Part shown: piece by piece, positions 1 through 9,800 of the stretch
Position numbering within the stretch: the stretch's first letter is position 1
Layout of the letters: each line of letters begins with the position of its first letter
NCBI RefSeq assembly: GCF_017742235.1
Contig: NZ_JAGHKQ010000012.1
Span: 1-64,000, forward strand
DNA: 64,000 nucleotides
Direction: 5' to 3'
Origin: Bacillus sp. 165
Lineage (GTDB): Bacteria; Bacillota; Bacilli; Bacillales; Bacillaceae_G
Made by a program: the position numbers and the translations under genes
The notes under the pieces: generated by a model
What the model was told of the DNA's origin: nothing
Databases searched by the model: none
What the model saw: only the letters and a program-made list of their open reading frames with translations

Positions 1-61
1 CTTGCATGTATTAGGCACGCCGCCAGCGTTCGTCCTGAGCCAGGATCAAACTCTCCATAAA
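1..61 (-). rRNA. rrs: 16S rRNA, 5' end only (gene runs off the window)
   Basis: The reverse strand carries the universal 16S start region: AGAGTTTGATC (bases 44-54), followed by the CTGGCTCAG and GACGAACGCTGGCGGC blocks and the CTAATACATGCAAG block. Only about 61 nt of the roughly 1550 nt gene is inside the window. The 5' end is placed seven bases before AGAGTTTGATC by analogy with E. coli numbering. In B. subtilis the order ygaF-perR-ygzB-ygxA-rrnD is the same, so this is the rrnD-equivalent operon. Confidence 0.97.
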
Positions 62-262
62 AGTGTTTGACTTGCTCATTTAAAACTTGACGTTTGTTTC
101 TTGTTTTGTTCAGTTTTCAAAGAACTACGGTGCCGCTCAAGGCGACTTCATCATATTAACATCTCTTTTTTTTGATGTCAATAATCTTTTTTTATTTCAT
201 CGCTTAACGTTTTGCTCATCAGCGACGTTTATTAATATATCATGACTAAAATACATGGTCAA
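62..262 (-). promoter_or_regulatory. rrn leader with tandem promoters P1 and P2
   Basis: Two sigma-A promoters fire toward the 16S gene. P1 has -35 TTGACC (257-262) and -10 TATATT (234-239), with a 17-base spacer. P2 has -35 TTGACA (176-181) and -10 TAATAT (153-158), also with a 17-base spacer. Their -10 boxes lie 81 bases apart, the tandem layout typical of Bacillus rrn operons. The transcribed leader contains GTTCTTTGAAAACTG (about 111-126), the conserved Bacillus pre-16S leader element thought to act in antitermination and processing. Confidence 0.88.
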
Positions 263-383
263 TACTTTTTAATTAAAAATTTCACATTATGCTTCAGTAA
301 AAAACTAACACCTTTTCCTTCCCAAGAAACATGAAAAAGATTATCTGTATATGATATAGTAGCCATAGAGGAGGGAAATGCTC

Positions 384-740
384 ATGGGTATTAAATACAG
401 CAGCAAGATTAATAAAATCCGCACATTTGCACTCAGCTTAGTCTTTATTGGGTTCATCATTATGTACATCGGTATCTTTTTCCGAACTTCTCCAATTATA
501 ATGACGTCCTTCATGGTGCTTGGCTTTTTATCTATTATCGGAAGTACAGTAGTATATTTTTGGATTGGGATGCTGTCAACAAAGACGGTGCAGGTTGTAT
601 GTCCTTCATGTTCCAAACCGACTAAGATGCTGGGACGTGTCGATGTTTGTATGTATTGTAAAGAACCACTGACATTAGATAAAAACTTAGAAGGTCAGGA
701 TTTTAACGAAAAATACAATCGTAAAACATATAAAGGCTGA
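384..740 (+). CDS. ygzB: YgzB family membrane protein with CxxC pair
   Basis: A 118-residue protein of the conserved Bacillaceae YgzB family, whose function is unknown. It has a [13 protein letters not shown] start, two hydrophobic membrane segments (about residues 14-34 and 42-65), then a cytoplasmic tail with CPSC and CMYC motifs that could bind a metal. The ATG at 384 is preferred over the ATG at 378 because the GGAGGG site (370-375) is 8 bases from the former and only 2 from the latter. It faces perR convergently across a shared terminator, and both lie beside the rRNA operon as in B. subtilis. The family call is strong; any role is unknown. Confidence 0.92.
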   Translation: MGIKYSSKINKIRTFALSLVFIGFIIMYIGIFFRTSPIIMTSFMVLGFLSIIGSTVVYFWIGMLSTKTVQVVCPSCSKPTKMLGRVDVCMYCKEPLTLDKNLEGQDFNEKYNRKTYKG

Positions 741-757
741 CAAATTTGTCAGCCTTT
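732..757. terminator. Bidirectional terminator between ygzB and perR
   Basis: A near-perfect palindrome with arms AAAGGCTGACA and TGTCAGCCTTT. The ygzB stop codon lies inside it and the perR stop is 5 bases beyond. Confidence 0.9.
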
Positions 758-761
758 ATTA

Positions 762-1199
762 TTACTCTTTATTATGGCATTGCGGGCAAATTCCGTATAA
801 TTCCATTCTATGACTTCGGATAATAAAGCCTGTGGCTTCCTGAGCCAGCTGCTCCACCTTCTCCAGTCCCGTATATGGAAAATCAACAATTTTACTGCAT
901 TGCTCGCAAATTACATGGTAATGTTGGTTTGTAATATAATCAAATCTACTTGAAGAATCTCCATAAGTTAACTCTTTAACGAGTCCCACTTCTTTAAATA
1001 CCCGTAAGTTATTATAAACCGTAGCCACGCTCATATTCGGAAACTTACCCTCTAACGCTTTATAAATTTCATCAGCTGTTGGATGCGTCATAGATTCCAC
1101 AAGATATTCTAAAATGGCATGACGTTGCGGAGTAATACGAACACCTGTACCCTTCAACATATCCAATGCTTCTTTTATCTCTTCTTTAATCACCGTCAT
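762..1199 (-). CDS. perR: Peroxide-responsive Fur-family repressor PerR
   Basis: A 145-residue Fur-family repressor. In B. subtilis PerR senses H2O2 by metal-catalysed oxidation of a histidine and then releases catalase, ahpCF and related genes. The regulatory metal ligands are all visible: H39, D87, H93, H95 and D106 (B. subtilis H37, D85, H91, H93, D104). The structural zinc site is C98/C101 and C138/C141. The winged helix with VATVYNNL lies around residues 58-65. The gene lies downstream of and parallel to bcp and the hemL region, as in B. subtilis. A promoter and a PerR-box-like sequence precede it, suggesting autoregulation. Confidence 0.97.
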   Translation of the reverse strand: MTVIKEEIKEALDMLKGTGVRITPQRHAILEYLVESMTHPTADEIYKALEGKFPNMSVATVYNNLRVFKEVGLVKELTYGDSSSRFDYITNQHYHVICEQCSKIVDFPYTGLEKVEQLAQEATGFIIRSHRMELYGICPQCHNKE

Positions 1200-1211
1200 G
1201 CACCCCCAACA

Positions 1212-1226
1212 CTATAAAGATTATTA
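1212..1226. promoter_or_regulatory. Candidate PerR box upstream of perR
   Basis: CTATAAAGATTATTA matches the PerR consensus TTATAATnATTATAA at 11 of the 14 specified positions. It lies between the perR start codon (1199) and the -10 element (1246-1251), where binding would block transcription. Autoregulation of perR is known in B. subtilis. The assignment here rests on sequence match and position only. Confidence 0.5.
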
Positions 1227-1245
1227 CTTTATAATTTTTACAATT

Positions 1246-1275
1246 AGTGTACTGCTACATTCACTATCCTGTCAA
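1246..1275 (-). promoter_or_regulatory. perR promoter
   Basis: On the reverse strand, -35 TTGACA (1270-1275) and -10 TACACT (1246-1251) are separated by 18 bases. The -35 is perfect and the -10 weak. Confidence 0.5.
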
Positions 1276-1385
1276 TATTTCTATTATTAGTATACAACTT
1301 TTTATGAAAATACAAGCAGATTATCTTTACTAAGTACATTATATGCTAAAAATCACATATAGCACAGCTTAAATCGTTAGAGAAT

Positions 1386-1413
1386 AAAAAAAGTGCGAGA
1401 ATAATTCCCGCAC
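1386..1413 (-). terminator. bcp terminator
   Basis: Read on the minus strand, arms GTGCGGGAAT and ATTCTCGCAC with one mismatch are followed by seven T. It lies about 95 bases past the bcp stop. The stretch between them (1414-1507) holds no recognisable gene. Confidence 0.85.
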
Positions 1414-1507
1414 ATCAAACACGCTATCATCTGAGGAGGTATGCCCTACACTTCTAGCATATGACTGTTTTACGAATCTGTATAGACGAATGACTTAGTT
1501 GTAAATA

Positions 1508-1975
1508 TTATTTCAAATTATCTTGTATATAATTAAGAACTTCCTGAACATGGTTCTTAACTTTCACCTTACGCCATTCTTTAACAAGCTCTCCATGTTT
1601 GTTAATAACGAAGGTAGAACGTTCAATCCCCATGTATTCTTTTCCAAAGTTCTTTTTCAGCTTCCATACATTGTACAATTGGGCAGCTTGATGCTGCTCG
1701 TCTACTAATAAAAGAAAAGGAAGCTGATGTTTCTCGATGAACTTGGCATGTTTAGCAATCGGATCGGGGCTGATGCCCAAAATAACTGTTTCTTCCTCCT
1801 GGAATAAACCAAACGCATCACGAAAGTCACACGCTTGTGTCGTACAGCCCGGTGTCATATCTTTCGGATAAAAATAGATAACTACATTTTTCCCTAGAAA
1901 ATCAGATAAGCTTACATCCTTCCCGTTACTTGCCGACAATGTAAACTCAGGTGCTTGTGTCCCTGTTTCAATCAT
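1508..1975 (-). CDS. bcp: Thioredoxin-dependent thiol peroxidase (Bcp/PrxQ)
   Basis: A 155-residue peroxiredoxin of the Bcp/PrxQ class that reduces hydroperoxides with thioredoxin as electron donor in the cytoplasm. The motif DMTPGCTTQACDFRD carries the peroxidatic C44 and the resolving C49, five residues apart as in E. coli Bcp. Length is normal for the family. GGAGGA lies 8 bases before the ATG. It corresponds to B. subtilis ygaF and sits directly upstream of perR, a sensible pairing for peroxide defence. Confidence 0.95.
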   Translation of the reverse strand: MIETGTQAPEFTLSASNGKDVSLSDFLGKNVVIYFYPKDMTPGCTTQACDFRDAFGLFQEEETVILGISPDPIAKHAKFIEKHQLPFLLLVDEQHQAAQLYNVWKLKKNFGKEYMGIERSTFVINKHGELVKEWRKVKVKNHVQEVLNYIQDNLK

Positions 1976-2030
1976 TATAGATTCCTCCTTACCTTCACTT
2001 CTTCTATAATTAACTTACACATCCATTAAG

Positions 2031-2441
2031 CTAACTCGTTTTTTCGTTTTCCATTACTGAGTGTACGACAAAAGCCGCAGGCATAGTATAACCGACCAAC
2101 GCCTCCACAATGGCAATCCAGCGTCCTATTCCTATTGGTATAATATCTCCATATCCAACTGACAACAGGGTAATAGCACTAAAATACATACAGATCTCTA
2201 CAATTTGAAACGAATGGACATCTAAATCCTTCCCATCCTCTTCCAAAACAGGCAGTCCCATTTCTTCTAATACAATATAGCTCAAACCAAATGCTACTAA
2301 TACAGTTGTGTAAATAAGACAAAGAAGCAATAAATTATGAAAGGAAAAAAAATGTCTTGTCACATGGGTAGATACCCATAAAGCTTGCACACTTTTCCCT
2401 ATACTTACTATCACCAAAGCTAATACAACTACCCATATCAT
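2031..2441 (-). CDS. Two-TM potassium channel family protein
   Basis: A 136-residue membrane protein of the Ion_trans_2 (PF07885) type. It has hydrophobic segments at about residues 2-20, 37-58 and 108-130, with a pore helix and selectivity filter SVGYGD at 94-99, the K+ channel signature. No cytoplasmic RCK/TrkA domain follows, so it should form a simple tetrameric pore. The ATG at 2441 has GAGGTGG six bases upstream; an ATG five codons earlier (2456) has no such site. It lies alone between bcp and the ABC-2 operon, all on the same strand. Confidence 0.85.
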   Translation of the reverse strand: MIWVVVLALVIVSIGKSVQALWVSTHVTRHFFSFHNLLLLCLIYTTVLVAFGLSYIVLEEMGLPVLEEDGKDLDVHSFQIVEICMYFSAITLLSVGYGDIIPIGIGRWIAIVEALVGYTMPAAFVVHSVMENEKTS

Positions 2442-2493
2442 ATCTGCCCACCTCATTTCATCTTATGAGACAGGCAGCTAAAATAGACTGTCC

Positions 2494-3279
2494 TTAATTA
2501 CCTGCTCCCCGATATTTTCTGACTCCTATATTCCATAAAAACACAGAAAATAAAAAGAATATCAGACCGATAATCGGGGTGAGAAAAGCATATCCGTACC
2601 ATTCTTGTTTTCTTAAAAAATAAGAGGCTGGATAAACACCCACAAATGCAAATGGCAGAACCCAAGTTAACACAAAACGGATTACACGATTATAAATATC
2701 AACTGGATAGCGCCCGTAGTTTCCTATGTTATACATGAGCGGCATAATCGATGTTTTGGCATCAGACCAAAAACCAATACTAGCAAGCGAAATAAAAATC
2801 CCGCCGTATACGAGAGCCCCTCCCACTGCCATAACAAGAAACAATATACTGTCGTACCAATGGAACACAAGATTCAGTTTGCTTGCTGCATATCCCATAA
2901 TTAACAAACCTGTGACACCGCCGAATAACGATTCGAGTTCCAAACGCTCCAATACCACTTGAAATAAGCTATGAACAGGGCGAGTTAAAATACGATCCAT
3001 TTCGCCTTTTACAATATAGCGGTCATTAAAATCCCATATATTAAAAAATGTGGAAAATAAGGCAAACGGCACCAAGAAAAATCCGTATATAAAAATGATT
3101 TCTTCACGATTCCACCCTTGTAGCATTTGTGTATGACCGAATACTACTAAAATAAATACCAAATTAACGGCCTGGAACAACAAATCTGAAAGCAAACCGA
3201 CCAATAAATCACCGCGGTACTGCAGTTTCGTTTTCAAATACTGTCCGGCATATTGCAAAAAAAGTTTTATATATAACAT
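2494..3279 (-). CDS. ABC-2 family permease (COG3694 type)
   Basis: A 261-residue integral membrane protein beginning MLYIKLFLQY, with about six hydrophobic helices. It is the second permease of a three-gene ABC-2 export system whose other members are the adjacent permease and ATPase. The ATG at 3279 is 3 bases past the upstream permease's stop codon and follows AAGGAGG. The open frame continues 67 codons further upstream, but that stretch overlaps the neighbouring gene and does not look like this family. The COG4586/4587/3694 trio is common in Firmicutes; the substrate is not known. Confidence 0.85.
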   Translation of the reverse strand: MLYIKLFLQYAGQYLKTKLQYRGDLLVGLLSDLLFQAVNLVFILVVFGHTQMLQGWNREEIIFIYGFFLVPFALFSTFFNIWDFNDRYIVKGEMDRILTRPVHSLFQVVLERLELESLFGGVTGLLIMGYAASKLNLVFHWYDSILFLVMAVGGALVYGGIFISLASIGFWSDAKTSIMPLMYNIGNYGRYPVDIYNRVIRFVLTWVLPFAFVGVYPASYFLRKQEWYGYAFLTPIIGLIFFLFSVFLWNIGVRKYRGAGN

Positions 3280-3281
3280 TT

Positions 3282-4073
3282 TTATCCTCCTTGCACCACG
3301 AGACGCTTTTTCGCTATTCGCCACATAAAAGCAATCGGGAAAACAAGAACGACAGACCAAATGATTTGGAATACAATAGCATTCACCATAGCTGTACCTT
3401 GTAACCCTTCTGAGAAAATCATACTTGGAATATAACTGATTGCTTGAAACGGAAAGAACTTCATAATATCTTGAGCCCAAAGAGGATAAAAACTAATTGG
3501 CAATAAGAGCCCCGAAAATAAATCTATAATTACACGTTTCGCATACATCAATCCATCGTTATTAAACAAGAAAAATGTCATCATTCCAGTTAATAGGTTT
3601 ATTTGCGTATTAATAATAAAACTGAACAATGTTGAAAGTAAAAAATACATCCAAGTCGTCGGATTAGCCGTAATCTGAAGTGAAAAGATTAATGTAACAA
3701 TAATCATTCCGGGTATAGAGAAGAAAACAAAGCGAAACACTCCCTCTCCTAGTCCTTGCATCACTTTCATTCCTAAATAGTTATACGGCCGAATGAGTTC
3801 TACTGCCACTCTTCCTTCCCTTATTTCCATAGCAATTTCACGATCGATATTGTTAAAATAAAAGGCTCGTGCCATCCATGAAATAGCTACATACGTCGTT
3901 ATTTGCATAACGGATAAACCTTGAATATTTTCCTTCCCACCATAAATAGCAGTCCACAAAAAATAGTAAGCTCCGATGTTAATACTGTATATTAAAATAC
4001 CACTGTAATAATTGGTTCGATAAGCCAACATCATTAAAAAGCGCATTCGGATCATTTCTAAATACTTACCCAT
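3282..4073 (-). CDS. ABC-2 family permease (COG4587 type)
   Basis: A 264-residue, six-helix permease beginning MGKYLEMIRMR. Its ATG overlaps the last codons of the upstream ATPase (CATGGGTAA), a sign of translational coupling, with GAGGGC about 8 bases before it. The preceding 18 codons lie wholly inside the ATPase gene and are unlikely to be used. With its partner it would form the membrane channel of the exporter. The substrate cannot be read from sequence. Confidence 0.87.
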   Translation of the reverse strand: MGKYLEMIRMRFLMMLAYRTNYYSGILIYSINIGAYYFLWTAIYGGKENIQGLSVMQITTYVAISWMARAFYFNNIDREIAMEIREGRVAVELIRPYNYLGMKVMQGLGEGVFRFVFFSIPGMIIVTLIFSLQITANPTTWMYFLLSTLFSFIINTQINLLTGMMTFFLFNNDGLMYAKRVIIDLFSGLLLPISFYPLWAQDIMKFFPFQAISYIPSMIFSEGLQGTAMVNAIVFQIIWSVVLVFPIAFMWRIAKKRLVVQGG

Positions 4074-5079
4074 GAACAACGCCCTCTTCATAGATGTTGC
4101 GAATAATTTCTTCTGTAGATACTTCATTAATTTTTATATCTTTAATTTGGAAGGTCTGCACTACCTTTGCAATTACAACAGAAATTATCACTTCTTCATT
4201 TGGAAGCTTAGCAATCCAGACATTCTGTCCGCTTCCCTTCATCCATTCTACACCGCTGTCAGGCACAAGACCTGCCAATTCATAGTACTGCACTGGTTTG
4301 GAAAAATGAAATTGTATTTCCTTTTCATCCCCCCATTGAGCCCGAAGCTTTTCTAAGGCACCATCATAAATGATTTTCCCTTCATCTAACATCACAACAC
4401 GATCACACAATGCTTCAATATCTGAAATATCATGTGTAGTTAAAAGGATAGTTGTTTTGTACTTTTCATTAATCTCTTTTAAAAATTCGCGGATTTTCAA
4501 TTTAACAAGAACATCTAATCCAATAGTCGGCTCATCTAAAAATAACAATGGTGGATTATGAATTAAAGCTGCAGCTAGCTCACATCGCATCCGTTGCCCA
4601 AGCGAAAGTTTGCGAACAGGCTTATCTAAAAGCGGCCCAATATCGAGCGTTTGAATAACATGCTCCATATGCTCTTTATATTGCTCATCCGATACATTGT
4701 ACACCTTTTTTAACAAACGGAACGACTCCTGCACAGCAATATCCCACCACAACTGAGAGCGTTGCCCGAAAACGACACCAATCGAACGAGTAAATTTCTC
4801 TCGATCTTTATGCGGGTTCATTCCATTCACTACAATATGACCGGATGTTGGTGTTAAAATACCGGTCAGCATTTTAATCGTTGTGGATTTTCCTGCACCA
4901 TTTTCCCCAATATATCCAATCATTTCTCCTCGTTTTACACTGAACGAAATATTGTTAACCGCAGGAATTACTTTATAGTTACGAGTAAATAAGTCGCGGA
5001 AAGCACCTTTCAAGCCAACACGGCTTGAATACGAAACAAACTCTTTTCGCAACTCCCTTACTTCAATGATGTGACTCAT
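4066..5079 (-). CDS. ABC-2 exporter ATPase (COG4586 type)
   Basis: A 337-residue nucleotide-binding subunit. Walker A GENGAGKSTT is at about 58-67, the ABC signature LSLGQRMR (a variant of LSGGQ) at about 158, Walker B LLFLDEPT near 180, and the H-loop as LLTTHD. About 100 residues after the ATPase core form the accessory domain usual for DrrA/COG4586 proteins. It is first of three coupled genes with two dissimilar permeases, so it probably drives export of a lipophilic compound or drug. The same trio lies near hemL in the B. cereus group as I recall it. Confidence 0.93.
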   Translation of the reverse strand: MSHIIEVRELRKEFVSYSSRVGLKGAFRDLFTRNYKVIPAVNNISFSVKRGEMIGYIGENGAGKSTTIKMLTGILTPTSGHIVVNGMNPHKDREKFTRSIGVVFGQRSQLWWDIAVQESFRLLKKVYNVSDEQYKEHMEHVIQTLDIGPLLDKPVRKLSLGQRMRCELAAALIHNPPLLFLDEPTIGLDVLVKLKIREFLKEINEKYKTTILLTTHDISDIEALCDRVVMLDEGKIIYDGALEKLRAQWGDEKEIQFHFSKPVQYYELAGLVPDSGVEWMKGSGQNVWIAKLPNEEVIISVVIAKVVQTFQIKDIKINEVSTEEIIRNIYEEGVVHG

Positions 5080-5236
5080 GATGGCACCCCTTTTCTATTT
5101 TCACATCAAATAGTTTACCCAACTGCCTTACTCATCACAAACAATATGACTTTTCCCTTTCAATTCAATGATGATACAATAAAGTGATATATCACACTCA
5201 ATATAGAGGAGACATTTTTAAAGGAGAGAAAAAGCA

Positions 5237-6529
5237 GTGAATTTCACAAAATCTGAACAATTACATAAAGAAGCGCTAGAGCATATCGTTGGAGGAGTAA
5301 ACAGCCCCTCTCGTTCCTATAAAGCAGTGGGCGGCGGTGCCCCTGTTGTTATGGAAAGAGGAGATGGTGCATATTTTTGGGATATCGATGGCAACAAATA
5401 TATCGATTACTTAGCGGCGTATGGTCCAATCATTACAGGCCATGCTCATCCCCATATTACAGAAGCCATTAAAGAAGCAGCTGAAAAAGGTGTTTTATAC
5501 GGCACTCCGACCGCGTTAGAAGTAAAATTTGCTAAAATGTTAAAAGAAGCTATTCCTTCCTTGGATAAGGTGCGCTTTGTCAATTCTGGTACCGAAGCAG
5601 TGATGACGACAATTCGCGTAGCACGCGCATATACTGGGCGTACCAAAATCATGAAGTTTGCAGGCTGCTATCACGGTCATTCTGATTTAGTTCTTGTAGC
5701 AGCAGGATCAGGTCCTTCAACTCTAGGTACTCCCGACTCAGCAGGCGTCCCGCAAAGTATTGCCCAAGAAGTCATTACGGTGCCTTATAACGACATCAAT
5801 GCATATGAAGCAGCATTAAAAAAATGGGGACATGAGGTTGCAGCCGTTCTTGTTGAACCAATTGTGGGGAACTTTGGAATCGTACAGCCAAAAGAAGGTT
5901 TTTTGGAGAAAGTAAACGAATTAACACATCAAGCTGGGGCATTAGTGATTTACGACGAAGTCATTACAGCATTTCGTTTTATGTACGGGGGAGCACAAAA
6001 TTTATTAAATGTCACACCAGACTTGACTGCCCTCGGTAAAATTATAGGTGGCGGCCTTCCAATTGGGGCATACGGCGGCAAAAAAGAAATTATGGAGCAA
6101 GTAGCACCTCTTGGTCCGGCTTACCAAGCTGGAACGATGGCAGGAAATCCTGCTTCTATGTCGGCAGGTATTGCCTGCTTAGAAGTATTAAAACAAGAAG
6201 GCGTATATGAAAAATTAGATGAACTGGGCGCAATGCTTGAGTCCGGTATCAAGGAACAAGCTGCACGTTACAGCATTCCAATGACAATCAATCGCTTAAA
6301 GGGCGCTCTTACAGTATACTTTACAACAGAAATAATCGAAAATTACGACCAAGCACAAAATACAGATGGAGAAATGTTTGCTAAATTTTTCAAACTCATG
6401 CTGCAACAAGGCATCAATTTAGCCCCATCTAAATACGAAGCTTGGTTCTTAACCACAGAACATACAAAAGAAGATATATTTGATACAATTGATGCTGTCG
6501 GTAAAGCCTTTAAAGAACTTGCACTGTAA
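5237..6529 (+). CDS. hemL: Glutamate-1-semialdehyde 2,1-aminomutase
   Basis: A 430-residue PLP enzyme that converts glutamate-1-semialdehyde to 5-aminolevulinate for haem synthesis. The PLP lysine is K268 in [10 protein letters not shown]. Other class III aminotransferase motifs are NSGTEAVM and the YDEVITAFR aspartate. It starts with GTG at 5237, with AGGAGA 9 bases upstream. By position beside bcp/perR it is the gsaB-type (second) copy of B. subtilis, where the other hemL is in the hem operon. It is transcribed away from the ABC operon. No terminator is obvious directly after the stop; the next hairpin is at 6659. Confidence 0.96.
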   Translation: MNFTKSEQLHKEALEHIVGGVNSPSRSYKAVGGGAPVVMERGDGAYFWDIDGNKYIDYLAAYGPIITGHAHPHITEAIKEAAEKGVLYGTPTALEVKFAKMLKEAIPSLDKVRFVNSGTEAVMTTIRVARAYTGRTKIMKFAGCYHGHSDLVLVAAGSGPSTLGTPDSAGVPQSIAQEVITVPYNDINAYEAALKKWGHEVAAVLVEPIVGNFGIVQPKEGFLEKVNELTHQAGALVIYDEVITAFRFMYGGAQNLLNVTPDLTALGKIIGGGLPIGAYGGKKEIMEQVAPLGPAYQAGTMAGNPASMSAGIACLEVLKQEGVYEKLDELGAMLESGIKEQAARYSIPMTINRLKGALTVYFTTEIIENYDQAQNTDGEMFAKFFKLMLQQGINLAPSKYEAWFLTTEHTKEDIFDTIDAVGKAFKELAL

Positions 6530-6658
6530 AGTTAAAAAATCTTCAGAAGCATCACTTAGTAATCTTTAATTCATCGAATCTGCTTCTAACTTTCCAAAAC
6601 TTTGAACGAACTGTTTCCAAACTCTGTTTACGCAGGATGCATTTACTTAAATTAAAAG

Positions 6659-6686
6659 TAGGAGGTACCTTTCCTCCTATTTTTTT
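6659..6686 (+). terminator. Rho-independent terminator (hemL) or leader hairpin of gltB
   Basis: TAGGAGG and CCTCCTA flank a 7-base loop and are followed by seven T. It is 130 bases past hemL and 208 before the glutamate synthase start. It may end hemL or act as an attenuator for gltB. The rest of 6530-6893 shows only AT-rich sequence with a TATAAT at 6720-6725. Confidence 0.8.
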
Positions 6687-6865
6687 CTTTTTTCTATTTC
6701 ATAAATTCCATTTTGATAGTATAATTATTCAATATTCATTTTTTTAAACTTAAATTTCTTAATTTTTAAAACATTCTTTTTTTCTAAAGGGTTCGATATA
6801 TGTACTTAAAATGAAACACCGATACACTCGTACATTTCTAGTGCTCTAATACTTATTTTGCAGAT

Positions 6866-6896
6866 GGAGGTGAAGGCCGATTCGGCCGACAAAATG
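6866..6896 (+). promoter_or_regulatory. Ribosome site with hairpin between SD and ATG of gltB
   Basis: GGAGGTGA (6866-6873) is 20 bases from the ATG at 6894, too far for normal initiation. The gap contains GGCCGATTCGGCC (6875-6887), which folds on itself. If folded, only 7 bases (A plus GACAAA) separate SD and ATG, the normal spacing. An upstream in-frame TTG (6858) and ATG (6864) lack any SD. Confidence 0.55.
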
Positions 6897-9800
6897 AAAT
6901 GGACCCCTGCCCTATTTAAAGACTTTTATAATACTGAACACGATGCATGTGGAATCGTTTCCGTTATTGAAAAGAAAAGAATTCCTACAAAAGATAATAT
7001 TAATCTATGTATTCAATCACTAGTAAAAATGAATCACCGTGCCGGATTTATTAATGGTGAAGGAGATGGAATAGGGATACATATTGATATTCCGAAAAAT
7101 TTATGGAAAGAAAAGCTCTCTTCTGTCGGAACTAACCCTTCTCTTGCCGACCAACCAGAATTCATTGTCGGCCATTTTTTTATTGATCAAAAACAGAACG
7201 TATCTCATATTCAAAATGAAATCAAGGAAATGTTTAAAAATAAAGGGTTTTCCTTATTATTTGAATCGATAAACATTACAAACTCAGCAGCTTTGGGACC
7301 GATTGCACTAAAAGAAGAGCCAATTTTCTGGCAATTTTCACTTCTTGCTGGAAAAGAGCCTAATCTGGATGCCTTACTGTTTGACCTAACAATTGAAATC
7401 GAGAAGAACGAAGCAGTTCATGTTGCTTCATTAAGTACTCATCATGTTGTATACAAAGTCATGGGCGCGGGAGACACATTAGTAAACTACTATAATGACT
7501 TAACTAACCCCTTGATTGCTTCAACTATGACATTGGGGCATAACCGTTACTCAACAAATACATTATCTAACTTTTTCCGTGTACAACCATTTAGCGTACT
7601 AGGACATAACGGTGAAATAAATACAATCGCTAAACTTCGTGACCAGGCAGACATGATGAATGTCCCTCTTACTAACGGCGGCAGCGATTCACAAGATTTA
7701 AACCGGACTATTGAAACTTTTTTAACTCGCCATAGCTATAGTTTGTTTGAAGCTGTAGATTTGTTATTCCCGCCTATTATTAATGAAATCAAATTATATA
7801 AAGAGCATCTTCAAGATTTATATACCTATATGCGTGAAGGCTGGGGGCATTTTGCTCAAGGACCAGCTGGTATTATTTCTCGTTACAAAGATGAGGCTGT
7901 TTTTAGTGTAGACTCATTGGGGCTGAGACCATTGTGGAAAGTAGAAACTGAAACATCTTATATTTTTTCATCTGAACCTGGTGTCGTACTTCCTGATGAG
8001 TATACTGCCGAACCAAAATCATTTGCTCCAGGAGAAAAAATTGGATTAAAGTGGAACAATGATGAGATAGAAATTTATGAGTATCAAGCATACCAAGAGG
8101 AAGTGTATAAACGCTTCAGTCAACGCGTAAACTTGACTGATTATCATTTACACCTCCTCCCTCCTGCAGTGTTTAAACAGAACAGTACTCTGCCAATACC
8201 AAAGGTCGAAACAAGGCAATACGTAGCATTCGGTTGGGGGCGGGAAAATATTCAGCTCCTTGAACAGATGGCAGAAAAAGGAGCTGAACCGATTCGTTCT
8301 TTAGGACACGATGCTCCGCTAGCAGCATTAGATACAGAAAGGCGCAATATCGCTGATTTTATTAAAGAAAGCGTAGCGGTTGTAACCAATCCCGCTATCG
8401 ACCGTGATCGGGAAGTAGAGCATTTTTCTACAAGGACAATTGTCGGCAAGCGTCCTTCTTTAACAGAAAAGCAAGAAAAGCATTTTATTGCAGAATTACC
8501 TTCTCCTGTTCTACTAGAAGGAAGCATTGGTCAAGAGGTCGCAGACAGAACTCAGCAACCTTCTTATGAACAGCTTGTTGCGTTATTCACGACATTTGAT
8601 TCTTTCTATCGCCTATCTGCAACTTTCACAGTTGAGGAACAATTAGATACAGCACTAGAACGCATTGCATATGAAGCTGTGACTGCAGTAAAAAAAGGTG
8701 CTTCTCTTCTTATTTTGGATGATGAAAATGCACATAAAAATGGTTATTTATGGATCGATCCTCACCTTATTGTAGCGAAAGTACAAGGAGCTCTTGTAAA
8801 AAAACAACTGCGCCGTGACTGTTCCATCCTCCTTCGCTCTGGCGCAATACGGTCCTTACACGACCTGGTTACAGCGTATGGATTAGGCGCAGACATGGTA
8901 AGCCCTTATTTAATGTTTGCTACAATTAGTGAGGAAAACTATAAACCCGCTTTAAACCTGTATAACTCATTAACTAAAGGATTAGAAAAAGTCATCTCTA
9001 CAATCGGCATTCATGAACTGCGCGGGTACGGACGTCTCTTCTCTTCTATAGGTTTACCTCAAGAGATAGCAGATATGTTAAATATTGTAAACTTCCTAGG
9101 ATCAGACACATTATCTTACAACTTTGCATCTTTAAAAGAGGATGCAATAAAAAGAGCAGAAGACTATCAGAATGAAAATGTGCACCTTCGCAAATATTTC
9201 CATATTTTCCCTAGAATTTGGAAAGCTATCGGGGATGTAGCAAAAGGTGGTGCTTATGATGATTATCGCGATAAGCTAGGAGAAATAGAGGAAAAAACTC
9301 CAATTACAATACGTCACTTAACCGACTTTAAAGAATCCACCTCTCCTGCTCCAATAGAAACAGTAAGTATTGCCGTAAAAGATCATGATTTGCCGTTTAT
9401 TATCAGTTCCATGTCTTTCGGTTCACAAAATGAAGTGGCTTTTCGCGCCTATGCTGAAGCAGCAGATCGTTTAAATATGATAAGTTTGAATGGTGAAGGC
9501 GGCGAAATTAAAGATATGATTGGCAAATACCCGAAGACACGCGGACAACAAGTTGCCTCTGGACGCTTCGGGGTGAATGCGGAATTGTTAAATTCTTCTA
9601 ATTTAATAGAAATTAAAATCGGTCAAGGTGCAAAACCGGGAGAAGGCGGTCATTTACCGGGTTCAAAAGTAACAGCAAAAATTGCAGAAGCACGTAATGC
9701 TACAATTGGCTCTGACTTAATTTCCCCTTCAAATAACCATGATATCTATTCAATTGAAGATTTAGCTCAAATAATTACAGAGATTAAAACAGCTAATAAT

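Noticed and set aside
1432-1461. GAGGAGG followed by ATG and six codons downstream of bcp
   Set aside because: SD-to-ATG distance is about one base and the frame has only seven codons; probably chance.
3280-3480. 67-codon N-terminal extension of the second ABC-2 permease
   Set aside because: It overlaps the other permease gene completely, and an ATG with AAGGAGG lies at 3279.
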